DNA of 64,000 nt from Dechloromonas sp. H13 (GTDB lineage: Bacteria > Pseudomonadota > Gammaproteobacteria > Burkholderiales > Rhodocyclaceae). Shown here piece by piece: positions 7,697-17,384 of the stretch. A program made the position numbers and the translations under genes. The first letter of the stretch is position 1; every line of letters starts with the position of its first letter. The notes below the pieces were generated by a model. That model ran no database searches, was not told where the DNA came from, and saw only the letters and a program-made list of their open reading frames with translations. Location: assembly GCF_009469615.1 (NCBI RefSeq), contig NZ_SSXX01000001.1, forward strand, positions 434,001 through 498,000, given 5' to 3'.

Positions 7697-10137
7697 CAAT
7701 CACCATCCACGCGCTGTATGCGCAACGAATTGAGAACCACCAGCAGCGAACTCGCCGACATGCCGATCCCGGCCAGCCAAGGGGTCACGTAGCCGGCGAT
7801 CGCCAGCGGCAGCGCAACGAAATTATAGGCGAACGACCACCACAGGTTCTGGCGGATGACCCGCAGCGTCTTCTGCCCACGCAGCAGGCCGCGGCGCAGA
7901 TGGTCGAGATTCTCGGAAAGCAGGATGAAATCGGCCTGGGTGCGGGCGAGCTGGGCACCGCCGCCCATGGCGATCGAAACCTGCGCTTGGGCGAGGACCG
8001 GCGCATCGTTGACGCCATCGCCGACCATCGCGACAACCGCGCCGCCGGCCTGCAGTTCGCTGACGCAGGCGTGCTTGCCCTGCGGCGTGACGCCGGCCCG
8101 GACATCGGCGATCCCCAGGGTGTCGGCAACCCGCCGGGCGACGGCGGGCGCATCACCGGTCAGCAAGACGATCCGCTTGCCTGCCGCATGCAGCGCATCG
8201 ATCAGCGGCCGCGCCTCCGGACGGACCTCGTCGCCAAACCTTAAGAGGGCCAGGCAACCGCTTTCGTCGGCGAGGACGACTACCGTATCGCCGCTTTCCA
8301 GCCAGGCCGCGGCGACATCCGGAAGCCGGCCGGCGCCAAGCCCCAGCGCGTAGGCCGGGCGACCGATGCGATAGCGACGCCCGGCGATGTCGCCCTCAAT
8401 GCCCTGCCCCGCCTCACCCAGCGCCTGGCCGGCAAGCGGCAGCTTCCGGCCTTCGGTAGCCGCGCGCAAGGCCTGCGCCACCGGATGCTCGGAGGCATGC
8501 TCCAGCGCTGCGGCGATCGCCAGACACTCGTCGTGCGCCAGATCGCCGGTCGGCAACACATCGACCAGACGCATGTGGCCGCTGGTCAGGGTACCCGTCT
8601 TGTCGAACACGAAATGCGTCGCTCGGGCCAGCGTTTCGATGGCATGTCCGCGCGTCACCAGCAGGCCGTCCCGGGCCAGCGCGCCAGCGGCCACGGTCAG
8701 GGCAATCGGCGTCGCCAGCGACAGGGCGCACGGGCAGGTGACGACCAGCACCGATACGGTGATCCATAACGCCTTCGAGGGATCGACGAAATACCAGCCG
8801 ATGGCGACGGCCACCGCCACGAACAGCAGCGCGGCGACGAAATAGCTGGCAATGCGGTCGGCCAGTTCGACGATGCGCGGCTTCTCGGCCGCTGCCCGCT
8901 CCATCAGGTGAATGATCGCCGACAGCCGCGTGCCCTCGCCGACCTGGTCGACCCGTACCACCAGCGGGCTCTCGGCGTTGAGCGAGCCACCGGTCACCGA
9001 CATGCCCGGCGATTTCGGCACCGGCCGGCTCTCGCCGGTCAGCAGCGCCTCGTTGGCGCAGCTGACGCCCTCGACGACCGTGCCATCGGCCGGTACGATG
9101 TCACCCGGGCGCACCAGCACCACGTCGCCCGGACGCAGGTCGGCGACCACGCGCTGCTCGCTGCTGCGGTCGACCGGAAAATTGGGCATGATTTGCGCGA
9201 ATGCCGGCAACAGCTTGGCTAGCGCCTCGGTGACGCTGACCGCCTTCTGGCGGGCGGTCATCTCCAGGTAGCGCCCGCCGAGCAGGAAGAAGACGAACAT
9301 CGTGACCGAATCGAAATAGACCTCGCCCTGCTGCGTCAGCGTCGCCCAGCAACTCGCGATGAAAGCTGCACCGACGCCAAGCGCCACCGGCACGTCCATG
9401 CCGACCCGGCGCAGCCTGAGATCGCGCCAGGCATTGCGGAAGAACGGCGCCGAGGAGTAGAAGACCACCGGCAGCGTCAGCAGCAGGCTGGCCCAGCGCA
9501 TCAGGCTCTCGATGTCGGCGGTCATGTCGCCGTCGGCAATGTACACCGGGTAGGCGTACATCATGACCTGCATCATCCCGAAGCCGGCGACCCAGAGACG
9601 CCAGAGCGCGTCGCGCCGCTCCTTGCGCGAAATCTCCTCGTTTTTCGCGGCATCGTAGGGGTAGGCGCGGTAGCCGATGGCGGCGATCGCCCCCAGAATG
9701 TCCGACAGCCTGATCTGCGCCTCATCCCAGCGCACCCGCGCCCGGCGAGTCGCATAGTTGATATCGACTGCCGTCACGCCGGGCAATTTGCCGACATGCT
9801 GTTCATTGAGCCAGATGCAGGCGGCGCAAGTGATGCCTTCGAGCAGCAGCGACGCCTCGCGCTCGGTTTCGCCACGCGCCCGCACGAAGCTTTTCTGGAA
9901 TTCCGCATGGTCGAACAGGGCAAGCTGGTCGAGAATCGCTGGCGTCGCCTCGCGCGGCGACTCCGGCAGAGCGTCCCGGCTGCGGTAATAATCGGCAAGC
10001 CCGTTATCGACAATCGACTGCGCTACCGCCTGACACCCGATACAGCACATCGCGCGCGCCTCGCCGCCGACGTTCACCGACAACGCCACGTCGTCAGGGA
10101 TCGGTTGGCCGCAGTGATAGCAGGGGGCTTGGGACAT
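7696..10137 (-). CDS. ccoI: cbb3-type copper-translocating P-type ATPase CcoI
   Basis: 813 residues. The N-terminus has CYHCG (6-10), a CCIGC cluster (31-35) and a heavy-metal domain with CAAC (104-107). Then come eight membrane helices, TGES (367-370), the CPC ion site (468-470), the phosphorylation site DKTGTLT (D512) and GDGVNDAP. CcoI exports or delivers copper for the CuB site of CcoN. It is co-transcribed with ccoS and lies upstream of ccoNOQP. The variable stretch at residues 318-327 is encoded by a copy of the GTCGACCGCA element (core 9165-9174). Confidence 0.95.
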   Translation of the reverse strand: MSQAPCYHCGQPIPDDVALSVNVGGEARAMCCIGCQAVAQSIVDNGLADYYRSRDALPESPREATPAILDQLALFDHAEFQKSFVRARGETEREASLLLEGITCAACIWLNEQHVGKLPGVTAVDINYATRRARVRWDEAQIRLSDILGAIAAIGYRAYPYDAAKNEEISRKERRDALWRLWVAGFGMMQVMMYAYPVYIADGDMTADIESLMRWASLLLTLPVVFYSSAPFFRNAWRDLRLRRVGMDVPVALGVGAAFIASCWATLTQQGEVYFDSVTMFVFFLLGGRYLEMTARQKAVSVTEALAKLLPAFAQIMPNFPVDRSSEQRVVADLRPGDVVLVRPGDIVPADGTVVEGVSCANEALLTGESRPVPKSPGMSVTGGSLNAESPLVVRVDQVGEGTRLSAIIHLMERAAAEKPRIVELADRIASYFVAALLFVAVAVAIGWYFVDPSKALWITVSVLVVTCPCALSLATPIALTVAAGALARDGLLVTRGHAIETLARATHFVFDKTGTLTSGHMRLVDVLPTGDLAHDECLAIAAALEHASEHPVAQALRAATEGRKLPLAGQALGEAGQGIEGDIAGRRYRIGRPAYALGLGAGRLPDVAAAWLESGDTVVVLADESGCLALLRFGDEVRPEARPLIDALHAAGKRIVLLTGDAPAVARRVADTLGIADVRAGVTPQGKHACVSELQAGGAVVAMVGDGVNDAPVLAQAQVSIAMGGGAQLARTQADFILLSENLDHLRRGLLRGQKTLRVIRQNLWWSFAYNFVALPLAIAGYVTPWLAGIGMSASSLLVVLNSLRIQRVDGD

Positions 10138-10144
10138 GCAAATA

Positions 10145-10167
10145 AAAAAGGCACCGAAGTGCCTTTT
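10145..10167 (-). terminator. Rho-independent terminator after the SDR gene
   Basis: Stem AAAAGGCAC/GTGCCTTTT with loop CGAA and T-run on the minus strand. It lies between the SDR stop (10195) and the ccoI start (10137), so ccoIS needs its own promoter, which must lie within or just before this hairpin. Confidence 0.75.
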
Positions 10168-10194
10168 GGGTCTAGGGCGGAGCCGAAGTATAGA

Positions 10195-10962
10195 TTATTT
10201 GGTTCCCATGCGGATGGCGCCGTCCAACCGGATGACCTCACCGTTGAGGTAGGCGTTCTCGGCGATATGCCTGACCAGCGCGGCGAATTCGGCCGGCCTG
10301 CCCATGCGCGACGGGAAGGGCACCATCTTGCCCAGCGACTCCTGCACCTCCGGCGGCATGCCGAGAAGCATCGGCGTTTCCATGATGCCCGGGGCGATGG
10401 TCACGCAGCGGATGCCGCTCTTCGCCAGTTCGCGGGCCACCGGCAACGTCAGGGCAACGATGCCGCCCTTCGAGGCGGCGTAGGCAGCCTGGCCCAGTTG
10501 CCCCTCGAACGCTGCGACCGATGCCGTGTTAACGATGACGCCACGCTCGCCGCCGGCATCGGGTTCGCCCTTCATCATCGCGTCGGCGGCCAGGCGGATC
10601 ATGTTGAAGGTTCCGACCAGGTTGATATTGATTGTCCGCGCGAAACTTTCCAGCTTGTGCGGCCCCTCGCGCCCGACCACCTTCTCGGCCGGCGCGACGC
10701 CGGCGCAATTGACCAGCCCGTGCAGGCCACCGAAAAAGGAAATTGCCGTCTGCACGGCGTTGACCGCGCTTGCCTCGTTCGCCACGTCGGTTTCGACGAA
10801 GCGCGCGTTGGCGCCGAATCCGGCCGCCAGCCTCTCGCCGGCCTCGCGATTCAGGTCAGCCAGAACGACCTTGGCGCCAGCCTCGACCAATGCCTGTGCG
10901 CTCGCCGCGCCAAGGCCCGACCCGGCACCGGTTACCAGAAAAACTTTTCCCTTGATCTCCAT
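10195..10962 (-). CDS. Short-chain dehydrogenase, 3-hydroxyacyl-CoA dehydrogenase type II-like
   Basis: 255 residues with a classical SDR fold: NAD site TGAGSGLG (11-18), the acidic LADLN that prefers NAD(H), [11 protein letters not shown], catalytic S in [11 protein letters not shown], then YAASK. The C-terminal sequence [38 protein letters not shown] closely follows the HSD17B10/HADH2 subgroup, which oxidises 3-hydroxyacyl-CoA in beta-oxidation. It stands alone between terminators, so its pathway is not shown by neighbours. Confidence 0.85.
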   Translation of the reverse strand: MEIKGKVFLVTGAGSGLGAASAQALVEAGAKVVLADLNREAGERLAAGFGANARFVETDVANEASAVNAVQTAISFFGGLHGLVNCAGVAPAEKVVGREGPHKLESFARTININLVGTFNMIRLAADAMMKGEPDAGGERGVIVNTASVAAFEGQLGQAAYAASKGGIVALTLPVARELAKSGIRCVTIAPGIMETPMLLGMPPEVQESLGKMVPFPSRMGRPAEFAALVRHIAENAYLNGEVIRLDGAIRMGTK

Positions 10963-11125
10963 CGCAGCTCTCCAATAGCTTGGTTCGATTGCCCAATTTC
11001 AACTCCAGACGGTACCGTATGGAGCGTCCCGCATATTAACCCGGACAACAGAAAACGAAAACTGCCAGCACACCCGGCAATTTCCACACCCGCAAACTTT
11101 CCTACTAGATTTGCCACACCAAAAA

Positions 11126-11141
11126 TAGTATAAACATACTA
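11126..11141. promoter_or_regulatory. AT-rich inverted repeat in the promoter region of the LuxR-type gene
   Basis: TAGTAT-AAAC-ATACTA is a perfect six-base inverted repeat about 35 bases upstream of the regulator ATG in a locally AT-rich stretch. It could be an operator or part of the promoter. The rest of 10963-11174 shows no gene. Confidence 0.35.
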
Positions 11142-11174
11142 ACAATCAGCATACGCCATCCCCACAAAGCCACC

Positions 11175-11855
11175 ATGACCTCCCCACAAACCAAACCCAT
11201 CCGGGTCATGCTGATCAGCGATCTGCAGATCGTGCTGTGGGGGCTCGAAAAACTGGCGCTGGAGATGCAGCCGCGCCTCGAACTAGCGGGAACCACGACA
11301 GACTGCCTGACGGCGGCGCAGGCGCTCGCCGACTCGCCGGTCGACGTCATGCTGGTTGATCTCGACGGTAATATTAGGATGGATGAAATCAGCGCGTTGT
11401 GCTCGATGTCGCCGGCGAAGGTGCTGGCGCTGTCCGGGTCGCGCGATATCGCGCTGTGCGACAGCGCGATCCTGGCCGGCGCCCGCGGCGTGCTCGCCAA
11501 GACCGAGTCGGCGGAAGCGATCGTCAAGGCGATCGAAAAAGTTCATCAGGGCGAACTATGGATCGACCGCTCGGCAACCAGCCGAATCCTCCACCACCTG
11601 GGCGAGAAGAGGATTCCGCATTACGAAACCCCGGATCAGCGGAAAATTGCCAGCCTGACCCGCAGGGAACTCCAAACTGTCTCCGAAATCACCAGGGATG
11701 CGGCGGCCAGCGGAAAGCAGATCGCCGAGCGGCTGAAAATCAGCGAAAATACGCTGCGCAATCACCTGAATTCGATTTACGCAAAACTGGGTATTTCCAG
11801 CCGCCTCGAACTGTTCGCCTATGCGAAACTGCACGCGATAAACAACAAGCCCTGA
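11175..11855 (+). CDS. LuxR/NarL-family response regulator
   Basis: 226 residues. The receiver domain covers about 9-125: acidic D16, likely phospho-acceptor D62 in MLVDLDG, and the conserved lysine in GVLAKTES. A LuxR-type helix-turn-helix follows at about 160-220 (LTRRELQTVSEI, IAERLKISENTLRNHLNSIYAKLGISSRLELFAYA). The gene has no adjacent histidine kinase, and the usual LD(L/M)PG after the phospho-site is LDGNIRMD here. It may be an orphan regulator with a non-canonical receiver. Target genes are not evident. Confidence 0.85.
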   Translation: MTSPQTKPIRVMLISDLQIVLWGLEKLALEMQPRLELAGTTTDCLTAAQALADSPVDVMLVDLDGNIRMDEISALCSMSPAKVLALSGSRDIALCDSAILAGARGVLAKTESAEAIVKAIEKVHQGELWIDRSATSRILHHLGEKRIPHYETPDQRKIASLTRRELQTVSEITRDAAASGKQIAERLKISENTLRNHLNSIYAKLGISSRLELFAYAKLHAINNKP

Positions 11856-11882
11856 CGGTATGAACAGGGCGTTCCCGTCACG

Positions 11883-11930
11883 TTTCGTCCGTGCGGACGA
11901 AAAAAAGGCCTGCGGACCAGCGCAAGCCTT
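11883..11930 (-). terminator. Terminator after tRNA-Thr, with an adjoining perfect hairpin
   Basis: On the minus strand, downstream of the tRNA, AAGGC-T-TGCG pairs with CGCA-GGCCTT and is followed by seven T. Directly beyond lies a second palindrome, TTTCGTCCG-TG-CGGACGAAA (11883-11902), which may help to end the LuxR-type gene transcript from the other side. Confidence 0.65.
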
Positions 11931-11938
11931 CGGGTTTC

Positions 11939-12014
<76 letters not shown>

Positions 12015-12066
12015 ACAGCGTACAATTATAGCTTTTGCGCGCCCCATCAGGCAACGCCGGCAATCC

Positions 12067-13614
12067 ATGAATCTTCTCCGCGCCCTGGCGACGGTCAGCG
12101 GCATGACGCTGTTGTCGCGCATTCTCGGCTTCGTTCGCGATTTCGTGATCGCCCGCACCTTCGGCGCCGGCCTGGCGACCGACGCCTTCTTCGTTGCCTT
12201 CAAGTTGCCCAACCTGCTGCGCCGAATGTTCGCCGAGGGCGCCTTCTCGCAGGCCTTCGTACCGATTCTCGGCGAATACAAAAACAAGCGTGGCGACCAG
12301 GAAACGCTGCTGCTGATCGACCATGTGACCGGTATCCTGGCACTGCTGCTGTTTGCCGTGACCGCCGTCGGCGTCGCCGCCGCCCCGCTCCTGGTCTGGA
12401 TTTCCGCCCCCGGCTTCACGGCCGACATGGGCAAGTTCGAGCTGACCGTCACGCTTACCCGCATCACCTTCCCGTACATCCTGTTCATGTCGCTGGTCGC
12501 CCTGGCCGGCGGCATTCTCAACACGTGGAGCCGCTTTGCGCTGCCCGCCTTCACGCCGGTGCTGCTCAATATCGCCTTCATCGGCATGGCGCTGTTCGCC
12601 GTGCCGTATTTCGACCCGCCGGTCCTGGCGCTGGGCTGGGCGGTGTTTCTCGGCGGCGTCCTGCAGTTGGCGATCCAGATCCCCGCGCTGCGCCGCATCG
12701 CCATGCTGCCGCGCCCCTCGCTGAACTGGCGGGCCGCCTGGGCGGACCCCGGGGTGCGTCGCATCCTGACCCTGATGGGCCCGGCCCTGCTTGGCGTCTC
12801 GGTGTCGCAGATCAGCCTGCTGATCAACACCATCTTCGCTTCGTTCCTCAGGACCGGCAGCGTTTCCTGGCTCTACTATGCCGACCGCCTGATGGAATTC
12901 CCCTCCGGCATGCTCGGCGTCGCGCTCGGCACCATCCTGCTGCCGTCGCTGTCGAAATATCATGCCAGCGACAACCATCTCGAATATTCGAAACTGCTCG
13001 ACTGGGGTTTGCGCCTGACCCTGCTGCTCGCCGCGCCGGCCGCCCTTGCGCTCGCCCTGCTCGCGGTACCGCTGATCGCCACGCTGTTCCACCACGGCGC
13101 CTTCACCGGCGACGACGTCTTTCACACACGGGATGCGCTGGTCGCCTACAGCATCGGCCTGCTCGGGCTGATTCTAGTAAAGGTGCTGGCACCCGGCTTC
13201 TACGCGCGCCAGAACATTCGCACGCCGGTCAAGATCGCCCTCATCTCGCTCCTTGCCACACAGGCCATGAACCTCGCCTTCATCGGCTGGCTGCACCATG
13301 CCGGGCTGGCGCTGTCGATCGGGCTGGCGGCCTGCCTCAACGCCGCCCTGCTCTATCGCGGCCTGCGCCGACAGGGCGTCTATCAGCCGCAGGCCGGCTG
13401 GCCGGCATTTTCGTTCAAGCTGCTGGCGGCGCTTGTCGTCATGGGCGGCGCACTGTGGCTCGCCAGCGGCAGCGACGCGGCCTGGCTTGCCTATCCGCTC
13501 GCCGAACGCCTGATCCGCCTGAGCGCGCTGGTGGGACTTGGCGCCATCGTCTATTTCGCTACACTATGGGCTTTCGGCTTCCGCCTCGGGGATTTCAAGC
13601 GGCGGGCCGCCTAA
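12067..13614 (+). CDS. murJ: Lipid II flippase MurJ (MviN)
   Basis: 515 residues with about 14 membrane helices, opening [33 protein letters not shown], the MurJ N-terminal signature. The conserved ADAF-like segment ([29 protein letters not shown]) follows. MurJ moves lipid II across the inner membrane for peptidoglycan synthesis. It diverges from tRNA-Thr and is followed after 19 bases by the PEBP gene, so the two are probably co-transcribed. Length is typical. Confidence 0.95.
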   Translation: MNLLRALATVSGMTLLSRILGFVRDFVIARTFGAGLATDAFFVAFKLPNLLRRMFAEGAFSQAFVPILGEYKNKRGDQETLLLIDHVTGILALLLFAVTAVGVAAAPLLVWISAPGFTADMGKFELTVTLTRITFPYILFMSLVALAGGILNTWSRFALPAFTPVLLNIAFIGMALFAVPYFDPPVLALGWAVFLGGVLQLAIQIPALRRIAMLPRPSLNWRAAWADPGVRRILTLMGPALLGVSVSQISLLINTIFASFLRTGSVSWLYYADRLMEFPSGMLGVALGTILLPSLSKYHASDNHLEYSKLLDWGLRLTLLLAAPAALALALLAVPLIATLFHHGAFTGDDVFHTRDALVAYSIGLLGLILVKVLAPGFYARQNIRTPVKIALISLLATQAMNLAFIGWLHHAGLALSIGLAACLNAALLYRGLRRQGVYQPQAGWPAFSFKLLAALVVMGGALWLASGSDAAWLAYPLAERLIRLSALVGLGAIVYFATLWAFGFRLGDFKRRAA

Positions 13615-13633
13615 CCGGAAGGAGACGCATCCA

Positions 13634-14263
13634 ATGAAGCTGACCAGCACGAGCATTGCCGATGGACAGAAAATTCCGGGCGATTTCGCCTTCTGCATTC
13701 CCGACGCCGCTCATCACGTCTGCCTGGGCAAGAACCTCAATCCACAGCTGGCATGGTCGGACTTTCCCGCCGGGACGCGTTCGTTCGCCGTCATCTGCCA
13801 CGACCCCGACGTGCCGAGCCGGGGCGACGACGTCAATCAGGAAGGCCGCGTGGTTCCGGCATCCCTGCCGCGCGTCGACTTCTTCCACTGGGTGCTGATC
13901 GACCTGCCGGTTGCGGTCAACGCCCTCAAGGAGGGCGAATTCTCCAGCGACGTCACGCCGCGCGGCAAACCGGGACCGCAGGCCGCCCACGGCGCGCGCC
14001 AGGGGGTCAACAACTACACCGACTGGTTCGCCGGCGACAACGACATGCGCGGTGACTACCACGGCTATGACGGCCCCTGCCCGCCGTGGAACGACGAGAT
14101 CGTTCACCATTACGTATTCACCGTCTATGCGCTGGATATCGAGCAACTGCCGCTCACCGGTCGCTTCGGCGGTCCGGAAGTGCGCGCCGTGATGCAGGGC
14201 CACGTCCTGGCGGAGGCCAGCCTGACCGGCATCTACACGCTGAACCCGGCGCTCGGCGCCTGA
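13634..14263 (+). CDS. YbhB/YbcL-family PEBP-like protein
   Basis: 209 residues. The PEBP core is seen in NPQLAWSDFPAGTRSFAVICHDPDVP and FFHWVLIDLP, then NDMRGDYHGYDGPCPPWND and HHYVFTVYALD. These give the ligand pocket residues (DPD, HW, GPCPP). The ATG at 13634 has GGAGACG in front of it; an upstream in-frame start only overlaps murJ. Bacterial PEBP proteins have no firmly established activity. It ends at a strong bidirectional terminator. Confidence 0.85.
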   Translation: MKLTSTSIADGQKIPGDFAFCIPDAAHHVCLGKNLNPQLAWSDFPAGTRSFAVICHDPDVPSRGDDVNQEGRVVPASLPRVDFFHWVLIDLPVAVNALKEGEFSSDVTPRGKPGPQAAHGARQGVNNYTDWFAGDNDMRGDYHGYDGPCPPWNDEIVHHYVFTVYALDIEQLPLTGRFGGPEVRAVMQGHVLAEASLTGIYTLNPALGA

Positions 14264-14284
14264 CTCCTCTCGCACGCCAATGAA

Positions 14285-14314
14285 AAAAGGCCATGCCGCC
14301 AGGCATGGCCTTTT
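14285..14314. terminator. Bidirectional rho-independent terminator
   Basis: Perfect 13-base stem (AAAAGGCCATGCC with GGCATGGCCTTTT, loop GCCA) between the convergent PEBP gene and the substrate-binding protein gene. T-runs on both strands let it serve both. Confidence 0.85.
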
Positions 14315-14329
14315 GTTCATCCGGCGCCG

Positions 14330-15289
14330 TCAGTTGGCAGGCCGGTCGTTCGGGTTGGCGATCGCCGCCTTGAGCTTGTCCGACATCGGCATCTGCAGGT
14401 TGATGCCCTGTGGCGGAATCGGGTTCACGAACCACTTGTCGTAGATCCGCGCGAACTCGCCGCTCTGCATCATGCCGACGATCACGTCATCGACCAGTTT
14501 CTTGAATTGCGGATCATCCCTGGGCAGCATCAGGCCATACGGTTCCGTCGCCAGGGCTTCATCCAGAAAGACCAGTTGGTCGCCCAGCGATGACTGCGCC
14601 CGCTCCCCGGCGATGATCGCATCATCCCCGACGTAGGCATCCGCTTCGCCCCGGGCCAGCATCCCCATGGACTCGACATGGCTGCGCCCCATCAGGTACT
14701 GCATGGTGATGTTATTGGCGAGCGCCGCCTGCTTGATCAGGCGGTCGGCCGTCGTGCCCAGCGTGGTGACGACCCGTTTGTCGGCGAGATCGGCGATGCG
14801 CCTGATACCGCTGTCCTTGCGCACCATTGCCCTGACCTGGGCGACGTAGATGGTGTTGCTGAAGGCGACCTGCTTCTGGCGGGCCACGTTATTGGTCGTC
14901 GCCCCGCACTCGATGTCGGCCATGCCGACCTTGACCATCATGATCTGCGAGTTCGCCGACACCGTCACGGGAACCACCTTGATCTCCCGACCCAGCCGCT
15001 GACTCACGGCCCCGGCCACGCGCTGGCAGAGTTCCCAGGAATAGCCGTAGACCGCGGCATTATCTTGCGCGCTGGCAACATACGAGAAGGGAATTGCGGA
15101 TTCCCGGTGCGCCGCATACAGGGCGCCGGCTTTGGCGATCTTGTTCAGGGTCGGCCCCAGGCTGCCCGGTGCCACGGTTGTTTGGGCGGCTACGGGATTG
15201 GCGACGGCCAGCGTTACCGCGAGGAACAGCGCCGACGAACGAACCGCTTGTTTGATCTGGTTTAGGGTGCTCATGATCTGATTCTTCAT
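14330..15289 (-). CDS. Family 3 extracellular solute-binding protein (amino-acid type), orphan
   Basis: 319 residues. The signal peptide runs to about VANPVAAQ (cut near residue 35), followed by a type II periplasmic binding fold: GYSWELCQRVAGAV, DIECGATTN (the ligand-binding switch of GltI/GlnH-like proteins) and KRVVTTLGTTADRLI. Glutamate/aspartate-type ligands are likely but not proven. There is no permease or ATPase gene nearby. The ATG overlaps the stop of the TolC-family gene (ATGA), so both are made together. An internal start (MSTLNQ) is possible. Confidence 0.8.
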   Translation of the reverse strand: MKNQIMSTLNQIKQAVRSSALFLAVTLAVANPVAAQTTVAPGSLGPTLNKIAKAGALYAAHRESAIPFSYVASAQDNAAVYGYSWELCQRVAGAVSQRLGREIKVVPVTVSANSQIMMVKVGMADIECGATTNNVARQKQVAFSNTIYVAQVRAMVRKDSGIRRIADLADKRVVTTLGTTADRLIKQAALANNITMQYLMGRSHVESMGMLARGEADAYVGDDAIIAGERAQSSLGDQLVFLDEALATEPYGLMLPRDDPQFKKLVDDVIVGMMQSGEFARIYDKWFVNPIPPQGINLQMPMSDKLKAAIANPNDRPAN

Positions 15290-17187
15290 TTCTTGCCCGC
15301 CGGTGACGAGCTTTCGCGGTTGATGAGCCAGGTGTTGCCAACCTTGACGAACTCCAGCGTCTTGCGCGTCGGCTCGCGGCGCATGTCATCATCGTAATCC
15401 TGCACAAACTCGGCAGTGGCGCGGTCCAGACCGCTGGGCCGGACCTTGAGACCCTGGACGTCGGCCGGCACGTTGCCCTTCTGTGCGAAGCGCGCCTTCT
15501 GGGCATTGGCCCACTCGGCGCGACTTAGACCGCCACCAGGGGTAAAGGTCGGCGCATAGAACGCCTCGTAGGCCGCGAAGTCCTTGCGCGCCGTAATCGC
15601 CGCCCACAGCCTGACTTGTTCGACCACCGCTTTCATCGGCCCGGTGGATTCCGGCGGGGAAACGACCGCCTGTGGCGGTACGGTGGCCTGCCCCGCCTGC
15701 GGCAATGCATAGGCCGTCCGGTTGGCCTCGAGCAGGGCAAGCGCCCGGGCGTTCAAGGCATCGCGGTCGATGGTCGGCACGCCGATCGGCTGGGCGGCGC
15801 ACGACTCCACGGCATCGACACTGCTCAACTGGCTGGGGTCGGGTGCCTCGACATCGAGTTTCTTCAACTCCAGGAATTCGAGCAGGGTACCCATGCCGGC
15901 GTAGGTCCGCAGGTAGGCCAGCGAGAGGTCCATGTCGGCGTTGATTGCAGCGCGGCGGGCGGACAGCAATTCGTTTTCGGTATCCAGCAGGTCGAGCAGG
16001 GTGCGCTGGCCCACGTTGAACTGGTCACGATAGGCATCGCGCGTCTTTTCCACAAGACCGACCTGAATGTTCAGGAAGGAAACCTGTTCACGTAGCCGGG
16101 TGACATCGTTGTAGGCGATCGCCAGGGTCTGCCGGGTATCGCGGCAGGCCTTGTCGCGAAGGTCGATCGCCATGTTCTTGCGCTCGATGTACTGCCGCTC
16201 GCGGGCGCGATCCGAACCGCCGTTGAAAAGATTGTAGGTCAGCACCACTTCGGCGACGTTGTTGGTGCGGTCACCGATGATGCCCTGGTAGTTCTCGACA
16301 TTGTCGGTGCGCGCCCGGAAATCGAGACGCGGCGAATAGGCGGCGCGACGGACGGCGACATCGTAGTCGGCCGCCTCGACGTTTTCCTGGGCAGCCAGCA
16401 ATGCCGGATTGTTGGTGAACAGCTTTTCCAGCGCTGCCTTCTGGCTGATCGGCAAGGCCCGGCTGATCAGTGCCGGCGAAAAGATCACCTGCGGCGGCTG
16501 GCTGTTGACGATGCGCTGGAAGCGCGCGGTGACGTCATGCAGATTGGCCGTCTCGGTCGTCAGATTGACTTCCGCCAGGGCCAGGCGGCTCGCTGCCTGT
16601 TCGAGGTCGACGCGGCGACCGACACCGGATTGCGTGCGGCGCAGCAATTGCTCGAACGTGGCACGGTGCTGGACGTAATTGTCTTCGGCGAGATTGACCA
16701 GGAAACGATAACGAATCACGTCGAGATAGGCGCGCGCCGCCTCGAGGGCGATCGCTTCGGACGCATCGAGGAGTTCGTAGTAGCGGACCAACTGGGCCTT
16801 GCCGAGACGCTTGACCTCGTTGCGCGTGGCAAAACCATCGAAAATCATCTGATTGAGGCTCAACAGCCAGCCGTTACGGTCGTAATAGCCTTCCTGCGTG
16901 ATCTTCGAGCCGCTGAACAGCGGTTGCTTCAGGTATTCGCGCCCAATGCCGGCGGTCACGTCGACCCGCGGCAGGAAGCCGCCGCTGGCGACACCGACCT
17001 CCTCGGCGGATGCCTTGAAATTGTGCCACTTGGCTACCACTTCGGGATTATTCAACACCGCCTTTTGGGCTATTTCACGCAAGGTCGCAAACTGCTGCTC
17101 GGGCGTCGGTGCCACGGTATCCGCTGCCCAGCCGAACATCGGGAAGGCCGCAAGCATCAGTACCGAAAGGATTTTCTTCGTATTCAT
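15286..17187 (-). CDS. TolC-family outer-membrane channel with C-terminal NTF2-like domain
   Basis: About 633 residues. The signal peptide MNTKKILSVLMLAAFPMFGWAA is followed by a TolC/OprM repeat region (about 35-450) rich in long helices: ALLDASEAIALEAARAYLDVIRYR in the first repeat, QTLAIAYNDVTRLREQVSFLN and QFNVGQRTLLDLLDTENELLSARRA in the second. A linker and a further 110-residue alpha/beta domain (KAVVEQVRLWAAITARKDFAAYEAFYAPTF to the end) resemble NTF2-like/Cds6 C-terminal domains. TolC proteins form the outer-membrane exit of type I secretion. The start at 17187 puts the signal peptide first; an upstream TTG or ATG adds nine residues. TATAAT on the minus strand at 17215-17220 is a good -10. 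Confidence 0.85.
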   Translation of the reverse strand: MNTKKILSVLMLAAFPMFGWAADTVAPTPEQQFATLREIAQKAVLNNPEVVAKWHNFKASAEEVGVASGGFLPRVDVTAGIGREYLKQPLFSGSKITQEGYYDRNGWLLSLNQMIFDGFATRNEVKRLGKAQLVRYYELLDASEAIALEAARAYLDVIRYRFLVNLAEDNYVQHRATFEQLLRRTQSGVGRRVDLEQAASRLALAEVNLTTETANLHDVTARFQRIVNSQPPQVIFSPALISRALPISQKAALEKLFTNNPALLAAQENVEAADYDVAVRRAAYSPRLDFRARTDNVENYQGIIGDRTNNVAEVVLTYNLFNGGSDRARERQYIERKNMAIDLRDKACRDTRQTLAIAYNDVTRLREQVSFLNIQVGLVEKTRDAYRDQFNVGQRTLLDLLDTENELLSARRAAINADMDLSLAYLRTYAGMGTLLEFLELKKLDVEAPDPSQLSSVDAVESCAAQPIGVPTIDRDALNARALALLEANRTAYALPQAGQATVPPQAVVSPPESTGPMKAVVEQVRLWAAITARKDFAAYEAFYAPTFTPGGGLSRAEWANAQKARFAQKGNVPADVQGLKVRPSGLDRATAEFVQDYDDDMRREPTRKTLEFVKVGNTWLINRESSSPAGKK

Positions 17188-17214
17188 TGCACGGGCTTTG
17201 TGAAAGTTTGGCAC

Positions 17215-17220
17215 ATTATA
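17215..17220 (-). promoter_or_regulatory. -10 element of the TolC-family gene
   Basis: TATAAT on the minus strand, 28 bases upstream of the chosen ATG; the -35 is not clear. Confidence 0.5.
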
Positions 17221-17347
17221 GCGAGCCAGCCTTTTGGCCTATGTGGAATATTTCGCATTCGCACCCGATATATGGTGCGCCGCGCAAACCTTTCTGCATA
17301 TAAGCAACGCACGGACCGACTTGCGTCATCAAAACCCATCCAGCGCC

Positions 17348-17353
17348 TATAAT
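17348..17353 (+). promoter_or_regulatory. -10 element of the CYTH-CHAD gene
   Basis: Perfect TATAAT 31 bases upstream of the ATG at 17385. No convincing -35 at normal spacing. Confidence 0.5.
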
Positions 17354-17384
17354 CGACGCTTACCTTCGCCTCAGCAGTTCCTTC

